Source of the DNA: Lacinutrix sp.
Lineage (GTDB): Bacteria > Bacteroidota > Bacteroidia > Flavobacteriales > Flavobacteriaceae
NCBI RefSeq assembly: GCF_029238095.1
Contig: NZ_JAQWGS010000005.1
Location: 1-64,000, forward strand
Direction: 5' to 3'
DNA length: 64,000 nt
Position 1 is the stretch's first letter. Each line of letters opens with the position of its first letter. Below the pieces are notes generated by a model. It was not told the DNA's origin, made no database searches, and was given only the letters and a program-made list of their open reading frames with translations. Both the position numbers and the translations under genes were made by a program. Below, one piece after another: positions 47,662-56,652 of this stretch.

Positions 47662-48027
47662 TTATTTTACCATAAAAATCCCAAGGAAAACAGCAAGAAA
47701 ACCAACCACAAAACTTGCTACTGTATAGATAGCAAAACTTGTAAAATCACCAGCTTTTAAAAAAACTTGGTTCTCGTATGCAAATGTTGAAAACGTTGTA
47801 AAGCCTCCACAGAAACCAGTTGCTAAAAGCAACGTATGGCTTTGGGTTAGTGTATTGTGCTTTAAAGCTAAACCTAAAATAATACCAATAAGTAAACTTC
47901 CTATAATGTTGGCAGCAAAAGTCCCGTAAGGAATTCCGTTTTCTGCATTGTTTAGCCATCTACTAAGGATGTAGCGTAAAACACTTCCAAAACCTCCACC
48001 AATAAAAACAAGGAGTACGTTTTTCAT
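47662..48027 (-). CDS. crcB: Fluoride exporter (CrcB/Fluc)
   Basis: 121-residue dual-topology fluoride channel. Family motifs: GGGFGSVLRYILSRW near the start, GTFAANIIGSLLIGI and TGFCGGFTTFSTFAYE. Four membrane helices. Starts 2 bases after the stop of the SRPBCC gene, so both are cotranscribed; no fluoride riboswitch was noticed. Confidence 0.95.
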   Translation of the reverse strand: MKNVLLVFIGGGFGSVLRYILSRWLNNAENGIPYGTFAANIIGSLLIGIILGLALKHNTLTQSHTLLLATGFCGGFTTFSTFAYENQVFLKAGDFTSFAIYTVASFVVGFLAVFLGIFMVK

Positions 48028-48029
48028 AT

Positions 48030-49052
48030 TTATTTTACTGCTATGTAAATTTCTGTTTTTAAATCTGCAGGATTGGGAGTATTAATTGGAGAATTAAGAT
48101 AAGATTCTATATATGCACCATTTTCGTCTTGTTCTAATCCACTATCTGCAATAGCCTTCATCGTTTTGTCCCAAGCTTCTTTTAGATTATTGTAATCACC
48201 ATTAAGTGTAGTTTTTACTGCCTTAAAAGGCTCTAGTTGTCCTGTTAAAATAGATTCTCCTGTAGTTATAACACGCGCAGTAGTTGGTATAGAACAAGAA
48301 AACATAATGGTATTATTTGCTTCATCCCATTTATGATATAAAATAAAAGGTGCTCCAGCCATTGTGATATTGTTATTTGTTGCATATGCTATAACCTCTT
48401 GAAGCATGGCTGCCATTTTGGGTTTAAACCCATCAAACGAAGTTGCTGCAGTGTTGTAAATATAAAAACCACCACTATGTTGTGTTGTTTCTTTGTCTAC
48501 TACAATACTATATTTTTGCATATCTGAAATTACAATACTATCTAATTTCTCTAAACTACGTTCGTAATCTGGACCAATTTGTTTTTCCATTCCTCCCATA
48601 ACTATATTGTAAGCTTTGAAATCGAATGGTAAATCTTTGCCTTCAATTGTCCAAGTTACATCTGTAGAGCCGTCATCGTTTGGTTTAAATGTCCATAAAA
48701 CATAAGATTTTGGGTACTCTCCAATTTGCATAACTTGGTTTATAGATTTATTGGTATTGGTTTCAATGGTTTCCATTTTGCCAAAACCATTCTTGTCTTC
48801 CCAAGAATAACTAGCACCTTCTCCTTTTGTTAATTTTGGTAATGTTATTTTTATTTCTGGATCTTTTTCTACCCAAGAAGACCATGAAGCCCAATTTTTG
48901 TAATCATTTACGTTATTGTAAATAACAGCTGTTGGTGCATTAATTGTTCGCGTTCTGCTAACAGAAAAGGTATTGGGTTGGACAGCAATGTATATTGCTA
49001 AAGCTATAATAGCAATTAGTATGAGAAAGAAAATATATTTTAAGGCTTTCAT
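48030..49052 (-). CDS. SRPBCC protein with GyrI-like effector domain
   Basis: 340 residues. Begins with a single membrane anchor (FFLILIAIIALAIYIAV), followed by a polyketide-cyclase/SRPBCC lipid-binding fold (RTINAPTAVIYNNVNDYKNW, WEDKNGFGKMETIE) and a C-terminal GyrI-like/effector-binding region (~200-340: YIYNTAATSFDGFKPKM, LKEAWDKTMKAIADSGLE). Likely a membrane-anchored small-molecule-binding protein; ligand unknown. Confidence 0.85.
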   Translation of the reverse strand: MKALKYIFFLILIAIIALAIYIAVQPNTFSVSRTRTINAPTAVIYNNVNDYKNWASWSSWVEKDPEIKITLPKLTKGEGASYSWEDKNGFGKMETIETNTNKSINQVMQIGEYPKSYVLWTFKPNDDGSTDVTWTIEGKDLPFDFKAYNIVMGGMEKQIGPDYERSLEKLDSIVISDMQKYSIVVDKETTQHSGGFYIYNTAATSFDGFKPKMAAMLQEVIAYATNNNITMAGAPFILYHKWDEANNTIMFSCSIPTTARVITTGESILTGQLEPFKAVKTTLNGDYNNLKEAWDKTMKAIADSGLEQDENGAYIESYLNSPINTPNPADLKTEIYIAVK

Positions 49053-49130
49053 AAGTATAAAATCAAGAAGAAGCTATCCAAATTTACAAAATTTAAACAA
49101 TAACACGTTTTAATCAGTTGATTAAAATTT

Positions 49131-49316
49131 TTACTTAAAAATAAATTTTATAGCTGCAATAAGCCCAATAAAACTAATAAAAGCAATCAAAATCCAAATA
49201 GAGCCTTTATAGTATTGTCTATGCAACTTTAAGTCTTTTCTGTAAGTGTACACTAAAGCTGTAATGAAGGCAATAGCAAAACAAATGGCAAAAATTAATT
49301 GTCCTGTACTAAACAT
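49131..49316 (-). CDS. Small membrane protein, conserved in the family
   Basis: 61 residues from MFSTGQLIFAICFAIAF; an in-frame ATG six codons earlier is possible. Two membrane helices around a basic loop (YTYRKDLKLHRQYYKG). I recall similar proteins in Flavobacteriaceae, without known function. Confidence 0.72.
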   Translation of the reverse strand: MFSTGQLIFAICFAIAFITALVYTYRKDLKLHRQYYKGSIWILIAFISFIGLIAAIKFIFK

Positions 49317-49441
49317 AGTAGTATTTTTATACAAAAATAATGAATACTTGCAGTAAAAACGATTTCAATTAAAGATTCCTGCTTTTATTATTATTAATTT
49401 AACTTTACGAATATATAATACAATTTACAATTACAAAACAT

Positions 49442-49828
49442 ATGAAAAATAAAATAGAAGCAGTAAAAGCATTTCATACAGCATTTAAAATTGGACATTT
49501 AGAATCTCCAAAAGCAAATTTAGGGCATTCTAAAAACACATTGCGCTATAATTTAATGAAAGAAGAAAATGAAGAATACCTTGAAGCTGCAAATGATAAT
49601 GATTTAGTAGAGGTTGCAGATGCTCTAGGCGACATGCTTTATATTTTATGTGGTACTATTATAGAGCATGGTATGCAGGACAAAATTGAAGAAGTCTTTA
49701 ACGAAATTCAACGCAGTAACATGAGTAAATTGGGCGAAGATGGGCAACCCATTTACAGAGAAGATGGTAAGGTTTTAAAAGGCCCAAACTATTTTAAACC
49801 AAATATTAAAGAGATAATAGAAAAGTAG
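49442..49828 (+). CDS. MazG-like nucleotide pyrophosphohydrolase
   Basis: 128 residues, all helical. The acidic metal-binding pattern is present: KEENEEYLEAANDNDLVEVADALGDM (EExx(12)ExxD form; positions in pairs as in MazG/PRA-PH enzymes), with NMSKLGEDGQPIYREDGKVLK at the end. Likely hydrolyses nucleoside triphosphates to monophosphates; the substrate is unknown. Starts its own transcript. Confidence 0.88.
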   Translation: MKNKIEAVKAFHTAFKIGHLESPKANLGHSKNTLRYNLMKEENEEYLEAANDNDLVEVADALGDMLYILCGTIIEHGMQDKIEEVFNEIQRSNMSKLGEDGQPIYREDGKVLKGPNYFKPNIKEIIEK

Positions 49829-49887
49829 TATTTGGCTAACAATAATCAGTGTTTCGTTTGCAGTGATTACTCGAATAAATAGAAATA

Positions 49888-49919
49888 AAAAAAAATCAGC
49901 CAAAGGCTGATTTTTATAT
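49888..49919. terminator. Bidirectional terminator
   Basis: AAAAATCAGCC / GGCTGATTTTT with AAA loop, between the convergent MazG-like gene and ilvE. Confidence 0.9.
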
Positions 49920-49937
49920 CTATCTATCAAAAGTATA

Positions 49938-51005
49938 TTATACCTTTACTCTCCAGCCAAAAGGATCGTCTGTTTTATTCGTTTGTATTTTTACAATTCT
50001 ATTTTTAAGTTTTGTAGCATAAGCGTTATCTATCTCAGGAATTTCGTAATCTTCACCTCTAAACCCAAATCCAGAAATTGGAGAAATTACTGCTGCTGTT
50101 CCTGCTCCAAATATTTCTTTTAAACTGCCATTTTTAGCAGCTTCTACAAGTTCACTTACTTTTACTTTTCTTACTTCTGTATTTATGCCTTCCGCTTTTG
50201 CAATATCTAGAATACTCTTTCTTGTTACGCCATCAAGAATTCTCTCGCTAATTGGAGAGGTTAACAAGGTGTCGTTAATACGAACAAAAACATTCATAGC
50301 TCCAGCTTCTTCAATATATTCGTGAGATGTATCGTCTGTCCAAATTACCTGTTGGTAGCCTTTGTCTTTTGCCAATTGTGTTGGGTAAAACTGCCCAGCA
50401 TAATTACCTCCAGCTTTTGCATAACCAACACCACCATTTGCAGAACGAGAATAGGTCTCTTCTATTAAAACTTTTACTTTTCCAGAAAAATAAGGACCAG
50501 AAGGAGCGCAAGCCAAAATAAATTTATAGGCATTTGAAGGCGAGGCATGAAATCCTTCACCAGTAGAAAAAACAAAAGGTCTAAGGTATAGAGAACTTCC
50601 TTCTTTGGTAGGAATCCAATCTTTCTCTAAGTCAAGAAGCGCTTTTAAACCTTCCATAAAATAATCTTCAGGAATTTCTGGAATAGCCAAACGTTTAGCA
50701 GAGATGTTAAGACGTTTTACATTTTCCATTGGTCTAAACAAAAACACATCATCATTACTATCTTTGTAAGCTTTCATACCTTCAAAAATAGATTGACCAT
50801 AATGAAATATTTTTGCAGATGGCATTAAACTAATAGAAGCAAAAGGCTCTATTTTTGGCATTTGCCATTTGCCATCAATATAATCGCATGTTAACATGTG
50901 ATCTGAAAACACTTGACCAAAAGCAAGATTGTTAAAATCTATACTTTCGATTTTAGAGGTGTTTACTTTAGTGATTTCTATTTGTTCTTTTGTTATGTTT
51001 CCCAT
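49938..51005 (-). CDS. ilvE: Branched-chain amino acid aminotransferase (group II)
   Basis: 355 residues; PLP enzyme for the last step of Val, Leu and Ile synthesis and the first of their breakdown. Key segments: YRPFVFSTGEGF-like (LYLRPFVFSTGEGFH), the PLP lysine in VGYAKAGGNYAGQ, EYIEEAGAMNVFV and IFGAGTAAVISPI. Length fits the group II (plant/bacterial long) class. Single gene, divergent from DUF4920. Confidence 0.96.
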   Translation of the reverse strand: MGNITKEQIEITKVNTSKIESIDFNNLAFGQVFSDHMLTCDYIDGKWQMPKIEPFASISLMPSAKIFHYGQSIFEGMKAYKDSNDDVFLFRPMENVKRLNISAKRLAIPEIPEDYFMEGLKALLDLEKDWIPTKEGSSLYLRPFVFSTGEGFHASPSNAYKFILACAPSGPYFSGKVKVLIEETYSRSANGGVGYAKAGGNYAGQFYPTQLAKDKGYQQVIWTDDTSHEYIEEAGAMNVFVRINDTLLTSPISERILDGVTRKSILDIAKAEGINTEVRKVKVSELVEAAKNGSLKEIFGAGTAAVISPISGFGFRGEDYEIPEIDNAYATKLKNRIVKIQTNKTDDPFGWRVKV

Positions 51006-51080
51006 GAAATTAATGCTTCATTATATTTTGCAAAAATACAAATTTAAGCGTTAAGAAATCTAAAATTCATCTTAAAATAC

Positions 51081-51088
51081 TATCTTTG
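51081..51088 (+). promoter_or_regulatory. -7 promoter element of the DUF4920 operon
   Basis: TATCTTTG, 36 bases before the ATG; the -33 box is weak. Confidence 0.45.
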
Positions 51089-51124
51089 TTAAAAGATAAA
51101 TATATTAATTATTAAACAAAAAAC

Positions 51125-51631
51125 ATGAAAAATTATATTCTAGTGTTGTTTATGGTTTTAAGCTTTATGGCTTGTAAAGAAGAGCAAAAAACAGAGATTG
51201 TTGAAACGACTGAAGAGATGGCTTTAAACTATAAATCTTTTGGTAAAGAAATTATTGCAGATGATGCTATCGCAGCAAAATCTATGGCAGAACATTATAA
51301 AGCAATGAAAGTTGGCGATAGTATAGACAGTAAAATGACTGCTAAAGTTGCCGAAGTTTGTCAAGCAAAAGGATGCTGGATGAAGTTAGATTTAGACAAT
51401 GGAGAACAAGTAATGGTTAAGTTTAAAGATTACGGTTTTTTTATGCCTAAAAACATTGCAGGACAAGAAGTTATAATTAACGGAAAAGCATATGTAAATG
51501 AAGTTCCTGTAGAAGAGTTACGCCATTATGCAGAAGATGCAGGTAAAACAGCAGAAGAAATTGCAGCAATAACAGAATCTAAAAAAACATATTCTTTTGA
51601 AGCAGATGGTGTTTTATTAGTAGAAGAATAA
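51125..51631 (+). CDS. DUF4920 lipoprotein
   Basis: 168 residues with a lipoprotein signal (MVLSFMAC, Cys at 17). The DUF4920 core has KVAEVCQAKGCWMKL (two Cys), VKFKDYGFFMPKN and VNEVPVEELRHYAEDAGKT. Function unknown; the CxxxGC pair suggests metal or heme handling. Followed after 4 bases by the CxxCH lipoprotein, which supports a shared redox or metal role. Confidence 0.9.
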   Translation: MKNYILVLFMVLSFMACKEEQKTEIVETTEEMALNYKSFGKEIIADDAIAAKSMAEHYKAMKVGDSIDSKMTAKVAEVCQAKGCWMKLDLDNGEQVMVKFKDYGFFMPKNIAGQEVIINGKAYVNEVPVEELRHYAEDAGKTAEEIAAITESKKTYSFEADGVLLVEE

Positions 51632-51635
51632 ACAC

Positions 51636-52079
51636 ATGAAATATTTAGTTTACATTTTTTGTTTCGCTTTTATCTTTAGTTGTAATTCTAAAGAAAAGAA
51701 CGAAAATATTGAAGAGAACGTTGCAGGAAAGAAAGTGTACGTCATGTACCAACCTTCTGAAATGGCAACACTTATGAATGAAATGTATGCCGAAAATCTT
51801 AAAATTAAAAACGAAATACTTGCAGGAAATACACCTGAAGTATTTCCTACAGATTTTTTAAAAATTAACACAGCACAACTTTCAGATTTTAAAAAAAGAA
51901 ATGCGAAATTTGAAGCTTTTTCAAAGCTTTACATTGTAGCAGAACAAGATGTTTTTAATTCAGAATCTGCAATGCCAGTTAAAGATCGTTTTAATAACGC
52001 AGTTGGTATTTGTATTTCTTGTCACCAAACAGAATGTACAGGACCAATACCAAGAATTAAGAAACTATTAATTAAATAG
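51636..52079 (+). CDS. Small lipoprotein with one heme-binding CxxCH motif
   Basis: 147 residues; lipoprotein signal (AFIFSC). A C-terminal CISCHQTECTGP (residues 126-130 CISCH) is a single c-type heme motif, with a GPIPRIKKL tail. No clear distal Met ligand apart from the cluster of Met residues at ~36-50 (MATLMNEMYAEN). Probably a membrane-anchored c-type cytochrome, partner of the DUF4920 protein in an operon. Confidence 0.8.
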   Translation: MKYLVYIFCFAFIFSCNSKEKNENIEENVAGKKVYVMYQPSEMATLMNEMYAENLKIKNEILAGNTPEVFPTDFLKINTAQLSDFKKRNAKFEAFSKLYIVAEQDVFNSESAMPVKDRFNNAVGICISCHQTECTGPIPRIKKLLIK

Positions 52080-52085
52080 TTTTTT

Positions 52086-52760
52086 TTGAAACGTGAAATA
52101 ATAATAACAAGCGATGGTTCTAAAACCATCCATATTCCAGAGTGGAACGAACAATACCATTCTACTCATGGTGCAATACAAGAAGCTAAGCATGTTTATT
52201 TAAAACATGGCTTAGCTTTTTTTTGTGCTTCTGAAGCTTATGTAAACCTCTCACAAATTTCTATTTTAGAAATTGGCTTTGGTACAGGTTTAAATGCCTT
52301 TTTAACAGCTATTGAAGCCCAAACACAAAACTTAAATTGTCATTATGTTGGAGTAGAAGGCTTTCCAGTTTCAAGAGAAGAATTAAAAGCATTAAACTAT
52401 ACCGAAGCATTAAAGCATCAAGAGTTATTTAATAAAATTCATATTTGTAATTGGGAAGAAAATACTTCAATTTCTAAAAATTTCCAGTTAAAAAAACAAC
52501 AAAAACAGTTTTCTGAAATAGTAGCCGAAAACCAATTCGATGTTATTTATTTTGATGCTTTTGGACCACGAGTGCAACCAGAATTATGGACAGAAGCCAT
52601 TTTTAAAAACATGTATAATGCTATGAAAATAGGTGGTATTTTAGTTACCTATTGTGCGCAAGGTCATGCCAGACGTGCAATGCTTTCGGTAGGATTTACA
52701 GTCACAAAAGTAGAAGGTCCACCAGGAAAAAGACACATGCTTAGAGCTGTAAAATCATGA
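52086..52760 (+). CDS. mnmD: tRNA methyltransferase MnmD
   Basis: 224 residues; methylates the 5-aminomethyl group on U34 of certain tRNAs, the second activity of MnmC. Motifs: ILEIGFGTGLNAFLT (SAM site), VIYFDAFGPRVQPELW, VTYCAQGHARRAM and KVEGPPGKRHMLRA. No FAD domain, i.e. the standalone MnmD form. TTG at 52086 is the start (LKREIIITSDGSKT as read); no ATG fits the family beginning. 6 bases after the cytochrome gene. Confidence 0.93.
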   Translation: MKREIIITSDGSKTIHIPEWNEQYHSTHGAIQEAKHVYLKHGLAFFCASEAYVNLSQISILEIGFGTGLNAFLTAIEAQTQNLNCHYVGVEGFPVSREELKALNYTEALKHQELFNKIHICNWEENTSISKNFQLKKQQKQFSEIVAENQFDVIYFDAFGPRVQPELWTEAIFKNMYNAMKIGGILVTYCAQGHARRAMLSVGFTVTKVEGPPGKRHMLRAVKS

Positions 52761-52903
52761 TGTGTTATTTCGATTGATTTCGAAGTATGAGGAATTGTAT
52801 AGAGAATACATAAAGTTAAAACCTGAAAGTTCATTATTATTGTTAAATCCATTTTAAATATTTAACAAAGTAAATACTAAGTCGTATTTTTATAGAAAAA
52901 GAA

Positions 52904-53806
52904 ATGCGAGTACTCATAACAGGCGCAACAGGATTAATAGGAAGTGAAATTGTAAAAAACTGTCATGCAAAAGGTATTGCAGTAAATTACTTAACAACCA
53001 GTAAGTCTAAAATCGAAAACAATTCTAATTATCAAGGTTTCTATTGGAATCCTTCTCAATCTAAAATAGATGTTAATTGCATAAAAGATGTAGATACTAT
53101 AATACATTTAGTTGGTGCAAGTATTTCTAAACGTTGGACAAAAGCACACAAACAAGCTATAATAAATAGTAGATTAGAAACTACAGCTTTACTTCATGAC
53201 ACTGTAAAGAACAATTCTAATACCATAAAGCAAATTATCTCTGCAAGTGCTATTGGTTATTATCCAGATTCTCTCACGAATTACTATTCTGAGGACGAAA
53301 AAGAAATAAGCACATCTTTTCTTGGGCAAGTTGTAGAAGCTTGGGAGCAAGTTGTAGACACTTTTAAAACGCTAAATATTATAGTGTCTAAAGTTAGAAT
53401 TGGTATAGTATTTTCTAATAAAGGAGGTGCTTTTCCAGAATTAGCGAAACCAATAAAATTTGGAGCTGGAGCAGTAATGGGAAGCGGAAAACAATGGATG
53501 TCTTGGGTGCACTTAAACGATTTAGCAGGAATTTTTATGCATGTTTTACAACATAATTTAGAAGGTATTTATAATGGTGTTGCTCCAAATCCAGCAACAA
53601 ATAATACAATAACTAAAGTTATAGCAAAAAAAATGAAAAGACCTTTATTTTTACCAAATATTCCAAAGTTTGCAATGCAATTAGTTTTAGGCGAAATGCA
53701 TATTATACTTTTTGAAAGCCAACGCGTAAGCTCTAAAAAAATTGAAGATTCTGGTTTTGAGTTTAAGTATGTTAATTTGGATGCAGCTTTGGAGGAGTTG
53801 GTGTAG
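52904..53806 (+). CDS. TIGR01777 NAD(P)-binding epimerase-like protein
   Basis: 300 residues. SDR/epimerase fold with GATGLIGSEIVKNC (Gly-rich NAD(P) site), HLVGASISKRWTKAHKQ, SASAIGYYP and a DUF1731-like C-terminus (KRPLFLPNIPKFAMQLVLGE). The SulA/YfcH family; substrate unknown. Divergence and spacing suggest its own transcript. Confidence 0.92.
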   Translation: MRVLITGATGLIGSEIVKNCHAKGIAVNYLTTSKSKIENNSNYQGFYWNPSQSKIDVNCIKDVDTIIHLVGASISKRWTKAHKQAIINSRLETTALLHDTVKNNSNTIKQIISASAIGYYPDSLTNYYSEDEKEISTSFLGQVVEAWEQVVDTFKTLNIIVSKVRIGIVFSNKGGAFPELAKPIKFGAGAVMGSGKQWMSWVHLNDLAGIFMHVLQHNLEGIYNGVAPNPATNNTITKVIAKKMKRPLFLPNIPKFAMQLVLGEMHIILFESQRVSSKKIEDSGFEFKYVNLDAALEELV

Positions 53807-53904
53807 GTTAGTTTCTTTTAAGTTCTGAGATATGAAAACGCTTCACTGTTGAATATCTTTTGTAAACGAAACTAGCTTTTTTTTACAAAGTAAAATATCC
53901 CCAA

Positions 53905-53942
53905 AACCAAAAAAGCCACATCTTTCGATATGGCTTTATAAA
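53905..53942 (-). terminator. Terminator after yceI (leftward)
   Basis: AAAGCCA(C)AT / ATATGGCTTT hairpin, with a T run on the minus strand. Confidence 0.75.
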
Positions 53943-53961
53943 ATTATATAGAAAAATCTAA

Positions 53962-54603
53962 CTAGGCTTTCTTAGCAGTTACAGAGATTTTTAACTCTAC
54001 ATCATCTTTAATCATGTAGTCTCCTAATTTTGCAGGATCAACAAATTTTCCAGAGTTGTATTTAATATCCCATTCTGTTCTATCAATTGTAAAAACATCA
54101 CTAGTAATAGTCATCATATCTTCATTCATACCAACTTTCACAGGAATAGTAATATTCTTTTTAATGCCTTTCATCATCAAGTTTCCACTTACGTTATCTC
54201 CTTCAACACTAGTAATTTCGAAAGAAGCATTTGGGAATTTTTCAACATCAAAAAAGTCATCAGCCTTTAAATGGCCTTCTAATTTTGCTTTTTGTTCAGC
54301 ATCTTCAATATCTGTATTTGCTAGCGTAGCAATATCAAAAATAAAATTTCCACCAACTAATGCATTTCCTTTTGTCTCAATCACACCATTAGATAGGTTG
54401 ATTGTTCCAGAGTGTCCACCAACAATTTTGTTAGCTTCCCACATGATCATAGATTCTTCAGCAATAGCTTTGTACTTTGCCTCAACAGCTACTTCTGCAA
54501 CTTCTTTTGCTTCAGAAGTTTCCGCTTGTTTTTCGTTTTTACAACCAACTACAGCTAAACCTAAAGCTAATACTGTAAAGATATTTAATACTTGTTTTTT
54601 CAT
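53962..54603 (-). CDS. YceI-family lipoprotein
   Basis: 213 residues. Signal with lipobox (LAVVGC), an Ala/Glu-rich linker, then the YceI lipocalin-like barrel (MWEANKIVGGHSGTINLSN, FDVEKFPNASFEITSVEG, DRTEWDIKYNSGKF). YceI folds bind isoprenoid or lipid molecules in the periplasm; the ligand here is unknown. Divergent from grpE across ~210 bases. Confidence 0.92.
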   Translation of the reverse strand: MKKQVLNIFTVLALGLAVVGCKNEKQAETSEAKEVAEVAVEAKYKAIAEESMIMWEANKIVGGHSGTINLSNGVIETKGNALVGGNFIFDIATLANTDIEDAEQKAKLEGHLKADDFFDVEKFPNASFEITSVEGDNVSGNLMMKGIKKNITIPVKVGMNEDMMTITSDVFTIDRTEWDIKYNSGKFVDPAKLGDYMIKDDVELKISVTAKKA

Positions 54604-54752
54604 TTTAATTATTTTATTGGTTTGAGCAGCAAATGTAAATAAATATTACATGGAAAATACTTAAACTTTTCTTAAAAATTTAATAAAACTATTTCATTAG
54701 ATTTTCTTTTAAAGGTATTGCAGCAAAAATTAAAAAAAAAGATAATGACATT

Positions 54753-54784
54753 TTGACATTTTTATAATAATGGCAGTACTTTTG
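54753..54784 (+). promoter_or_regulatory. Promoter of grpE-dnaJ
   Basis: TTG at 54753-54755, 21-nt spacer, TACTTTTG at 54777-54784; 32 bases before the ATG. No CIRCE-type element was noticed. Confidence 0.7.
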
Positions 54785-54816
54785 CCAATTGAATTAGGTA
54801 TTAAAAAAGTACACAA

Positions 54817-55359
54817 ATGAGCAAAACAAAAGATACAAAAGAAGATATAGCAGAAGAACTAGTAGATGCTGCAACAGTCGAAGAAAATGCTGAAGTTGAA
54901 GCATTATCTGTTGAAGACAGTCTTAGACAAGAATTAGGACAAGAAAAAGATAAGTTTTTAAGATTGTTTGCCGAATTCGAAAATTATAAAAAAAGAACGT
55001 CTAAAGAACGCATCGAGTTATTTAAAACAGCGAGTAAAGATGTCATGGTGTCAATGTTACCTATTTTAGACGATTTTGAGCGTGCATTAATGCATATTGA
55101 AGATGATAAAGAAGCCGAAGAACTTAGAAAAGGTGTTGTTTTAATATATCAAAAATTACTTACTACCTTAAGTCAAAAAGGTTTAGCAGCTGTAGAAGTT
55201 AAAAAAGGAGACGTATTCGATTCTGAGATTCATCAAGCTATAACTCAAGTTCCTGCTCCAAGTAAAGACCTAAAAGGAAAAATTATTGATGTTGTAGAAA
55301 AAGGATATACGCTAGGCGATACAGTAATTCGTTTTCCTAAGGTAGTTATTGGACAATAA
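54817..55359 (+). CDS. grpE: Nucleotide exchange factor GrpE
   Basis: 180 residues; swaps ADP for ATP on DnaK. A long acidic N-terminal coiled coil (EELVDAATVEENAEV) precedes LRLFAEFENYKKRTSKER, and the beta-wing carries VKKGDVFDSEIHQAITQVP and TVIRFPKVVIGQ at the end. Cotranscribed with dnaJ 61 bases downstream. Confidence 0.97.
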   Translation: MSKTKDTKEDIAEELVDAATVEENAEVEALSVEDSLRQELGQEKDKFLRLFAEFENYKKRTSKERIELFKTASKDVMVSMLPILDDFERALMHIEDDKEAEELRKGVVLIYQKLLTTLSQKGLAAVEVKKGDVFDSEIHQAITQVPAPSKDLKGKIIDVVEKGYTLGDTVIRFPKVVIGQ

Positions 55360-55420
55360 ATTAAATACAGCTTTGCAAGCTAAAAGGCAAGAGTTGATAG
55401 CTTAAAACTAAATAAATAAT

Positions 55421-56539
55421 ATGGCAAAAAAAGATTATTACGACATACTTGGTGTTAGCAAAAATGCTACTACTGCCGAAATAAAAAAAGCTTACAGAAA
55501 AAAAGCAATTGAGTTTCATCCAGATAAAAATCCAGACGATGCTAATGCAGAAGCTAAATTTAAAGAAGCAGCAGAAGCCTACGAAATATTAAGCGACGAA
55601 AATAAAAAAGCACGTTATGACCAATTTGGACACCAAGCCTTCGAAGGAGGTGGTGGCTTTGGTGGTGGTGGAATGAATATGGACGATATATTCAGCCAAT
55701 TTGGAGATATCTTTGGAGGCGGTTTTGGTGGAGGTGGTTTCTCTGGATTTGGAGGACAGCAACAACAACGTCGTGTAAAAGGTAGTAATTTACGTATTCG
55801 TGTAAAATTAACACTAGAAGAAATTGCTAATGGTGTTGAGAAAAAAATTAAAGTAAAACGTAAAGTTCAAGCAGAAGGAACAACCTATAAAAGTTGTAGC
55901 ACATGTAATGGTTCTGGTCAAGTAACTAGAGTTACAAATACCATATTGGGTAGAATGCAAACGGCAAGTCCATGTCCTACGTGCTCTGGAGCAGGACAAA
56001 CTATAGATAAAAAACCAGCAGGAGCAGATAGCCAAGGATTAATAGTAAGAGAAGAAGCTATTGCTGTAAAAATACCAGCAGGAGTTGTAGATGGTATGCA
56101 ACTTAAGGTTTCTGGTAAAGGAAATGATGCACCAGGAAATGGAATTGCGGGAGACTTACTTGTTGCTATAGAAGAGCAAAATCATCCAACTTTACAACGT
56201 GAAGGTGATAATTTGCATTACGATTTGTATGTAAGTTTGCCAGATGCCATATTAGGCGCTTCTAAAGAAATAGATACAGTTACCGGAAAAGTACGTATTA
56301 AAATAGAAGCAGGTTTACAGTCTGGTAAAATTTTACGCTTACGCGGAAAAGGTATTCCTAGCATTAATGGTTATGGTAAAGGCGATTTATTGGTACATGT
56401 TAATGTATGGACACCAAAAACATTAAGCAAAGAACAAAAAGAGTTTTTTGAAAAAATGAAAGATGACGAACATTTTTCTCCCAAGCCAGAACATAGCGAC
56501 AAGTCTTTTTTTGAGAAGGTAAAAGACATGTTTTCTTAA
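55421..56539 (+). CDS. dnaJ: Chaperone DnaJ with a two-motif zinc region
   Basis: 372 residues; Hsp40 partner of DnaK. J domain with HPD at 34-36 (FHPDKNP); Gly/Phe-rich linker (~76-113); cysteine region with only two CxxCxGxG motifs (CSTCNGSG at 159-166 and CPTCSGAG at 185-192) instead of the four in E. coli; then the C-terminal substrate domains (VPAGVVDGMQLKV-like, GDLLVHVNVWTPK). The halved zinc region is, from memory, usual in Flavobacteriaceae rather than a deletion here. Confidence 0.96.
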   Translation: MAKKDYYDILGVSKNATTAEIKKAYRKKAIEFHPDKNPDDANAEAKFKEAAEAYEILSDENKKARYDQFGHQAFEGGGGFGGGGMNMDDIFSQFGDIFGGGFGGGGFSGFGGQQQQRRVKGSNLRIRVKLTLEEIANGVEKKIKVKRKVQAEGTTYKSCSTCNGSGQVTRVTNTILGRMQTASPCPTCSGAGQTIDKKPAGADSQGLIVREEAIAVKIPAGVVDGMQLKVSGKGNDAPGNGIAGDLLVAIEEQNHPTLQREGDNLHYDLYVSLPDAILGASKEIDTVTGKVRIKIEAGLQSGKILRLRGKGIPSINGYGKGDLLVHVNVWTPKTLSKEQKEFFEKMKDDEHFSPKPEHSDKSFFEKVKDMFS

Positions 56540-56560
56540 CACTAGTAGAGCTTAAAATAA

Positions 56561-56592
56561 AAATCTGAAACACACTTTCAGATTTTTTTTAT
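56561..56592 (+). terminator. Terminator after dnaJ
   Basis: AAATCTGAAA / TTTCAGATTTTTTTT hairpin, 22 bases after the stop. Confidence 0.88.
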
Positions 56593-56644
56593 GTTAAAAA
56601 ACTAACTTATTTAATCAAAAAAGCAATAGTTAAACAAAAAATAG

Positions 56645-56652
56645 TATATTTG
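56645..56652 (+). promoter_or_regulatory. -7 promoter element of the small RNA
   Basis: TATATTTG, a perfect TAnnTTTG box directly before the two-hairpin transcript. It lies beyond the dnaJ terminator; no protein gene starts until 56933. Confidence 0.6.

Noticed and set aside
47630..47662. Fluoride riboswitch for crcB
   Set aside because: No riboswitch-like leader: crcB follows the SRPBCC gene by 2 bases and the sequence shown lies downstream of it.
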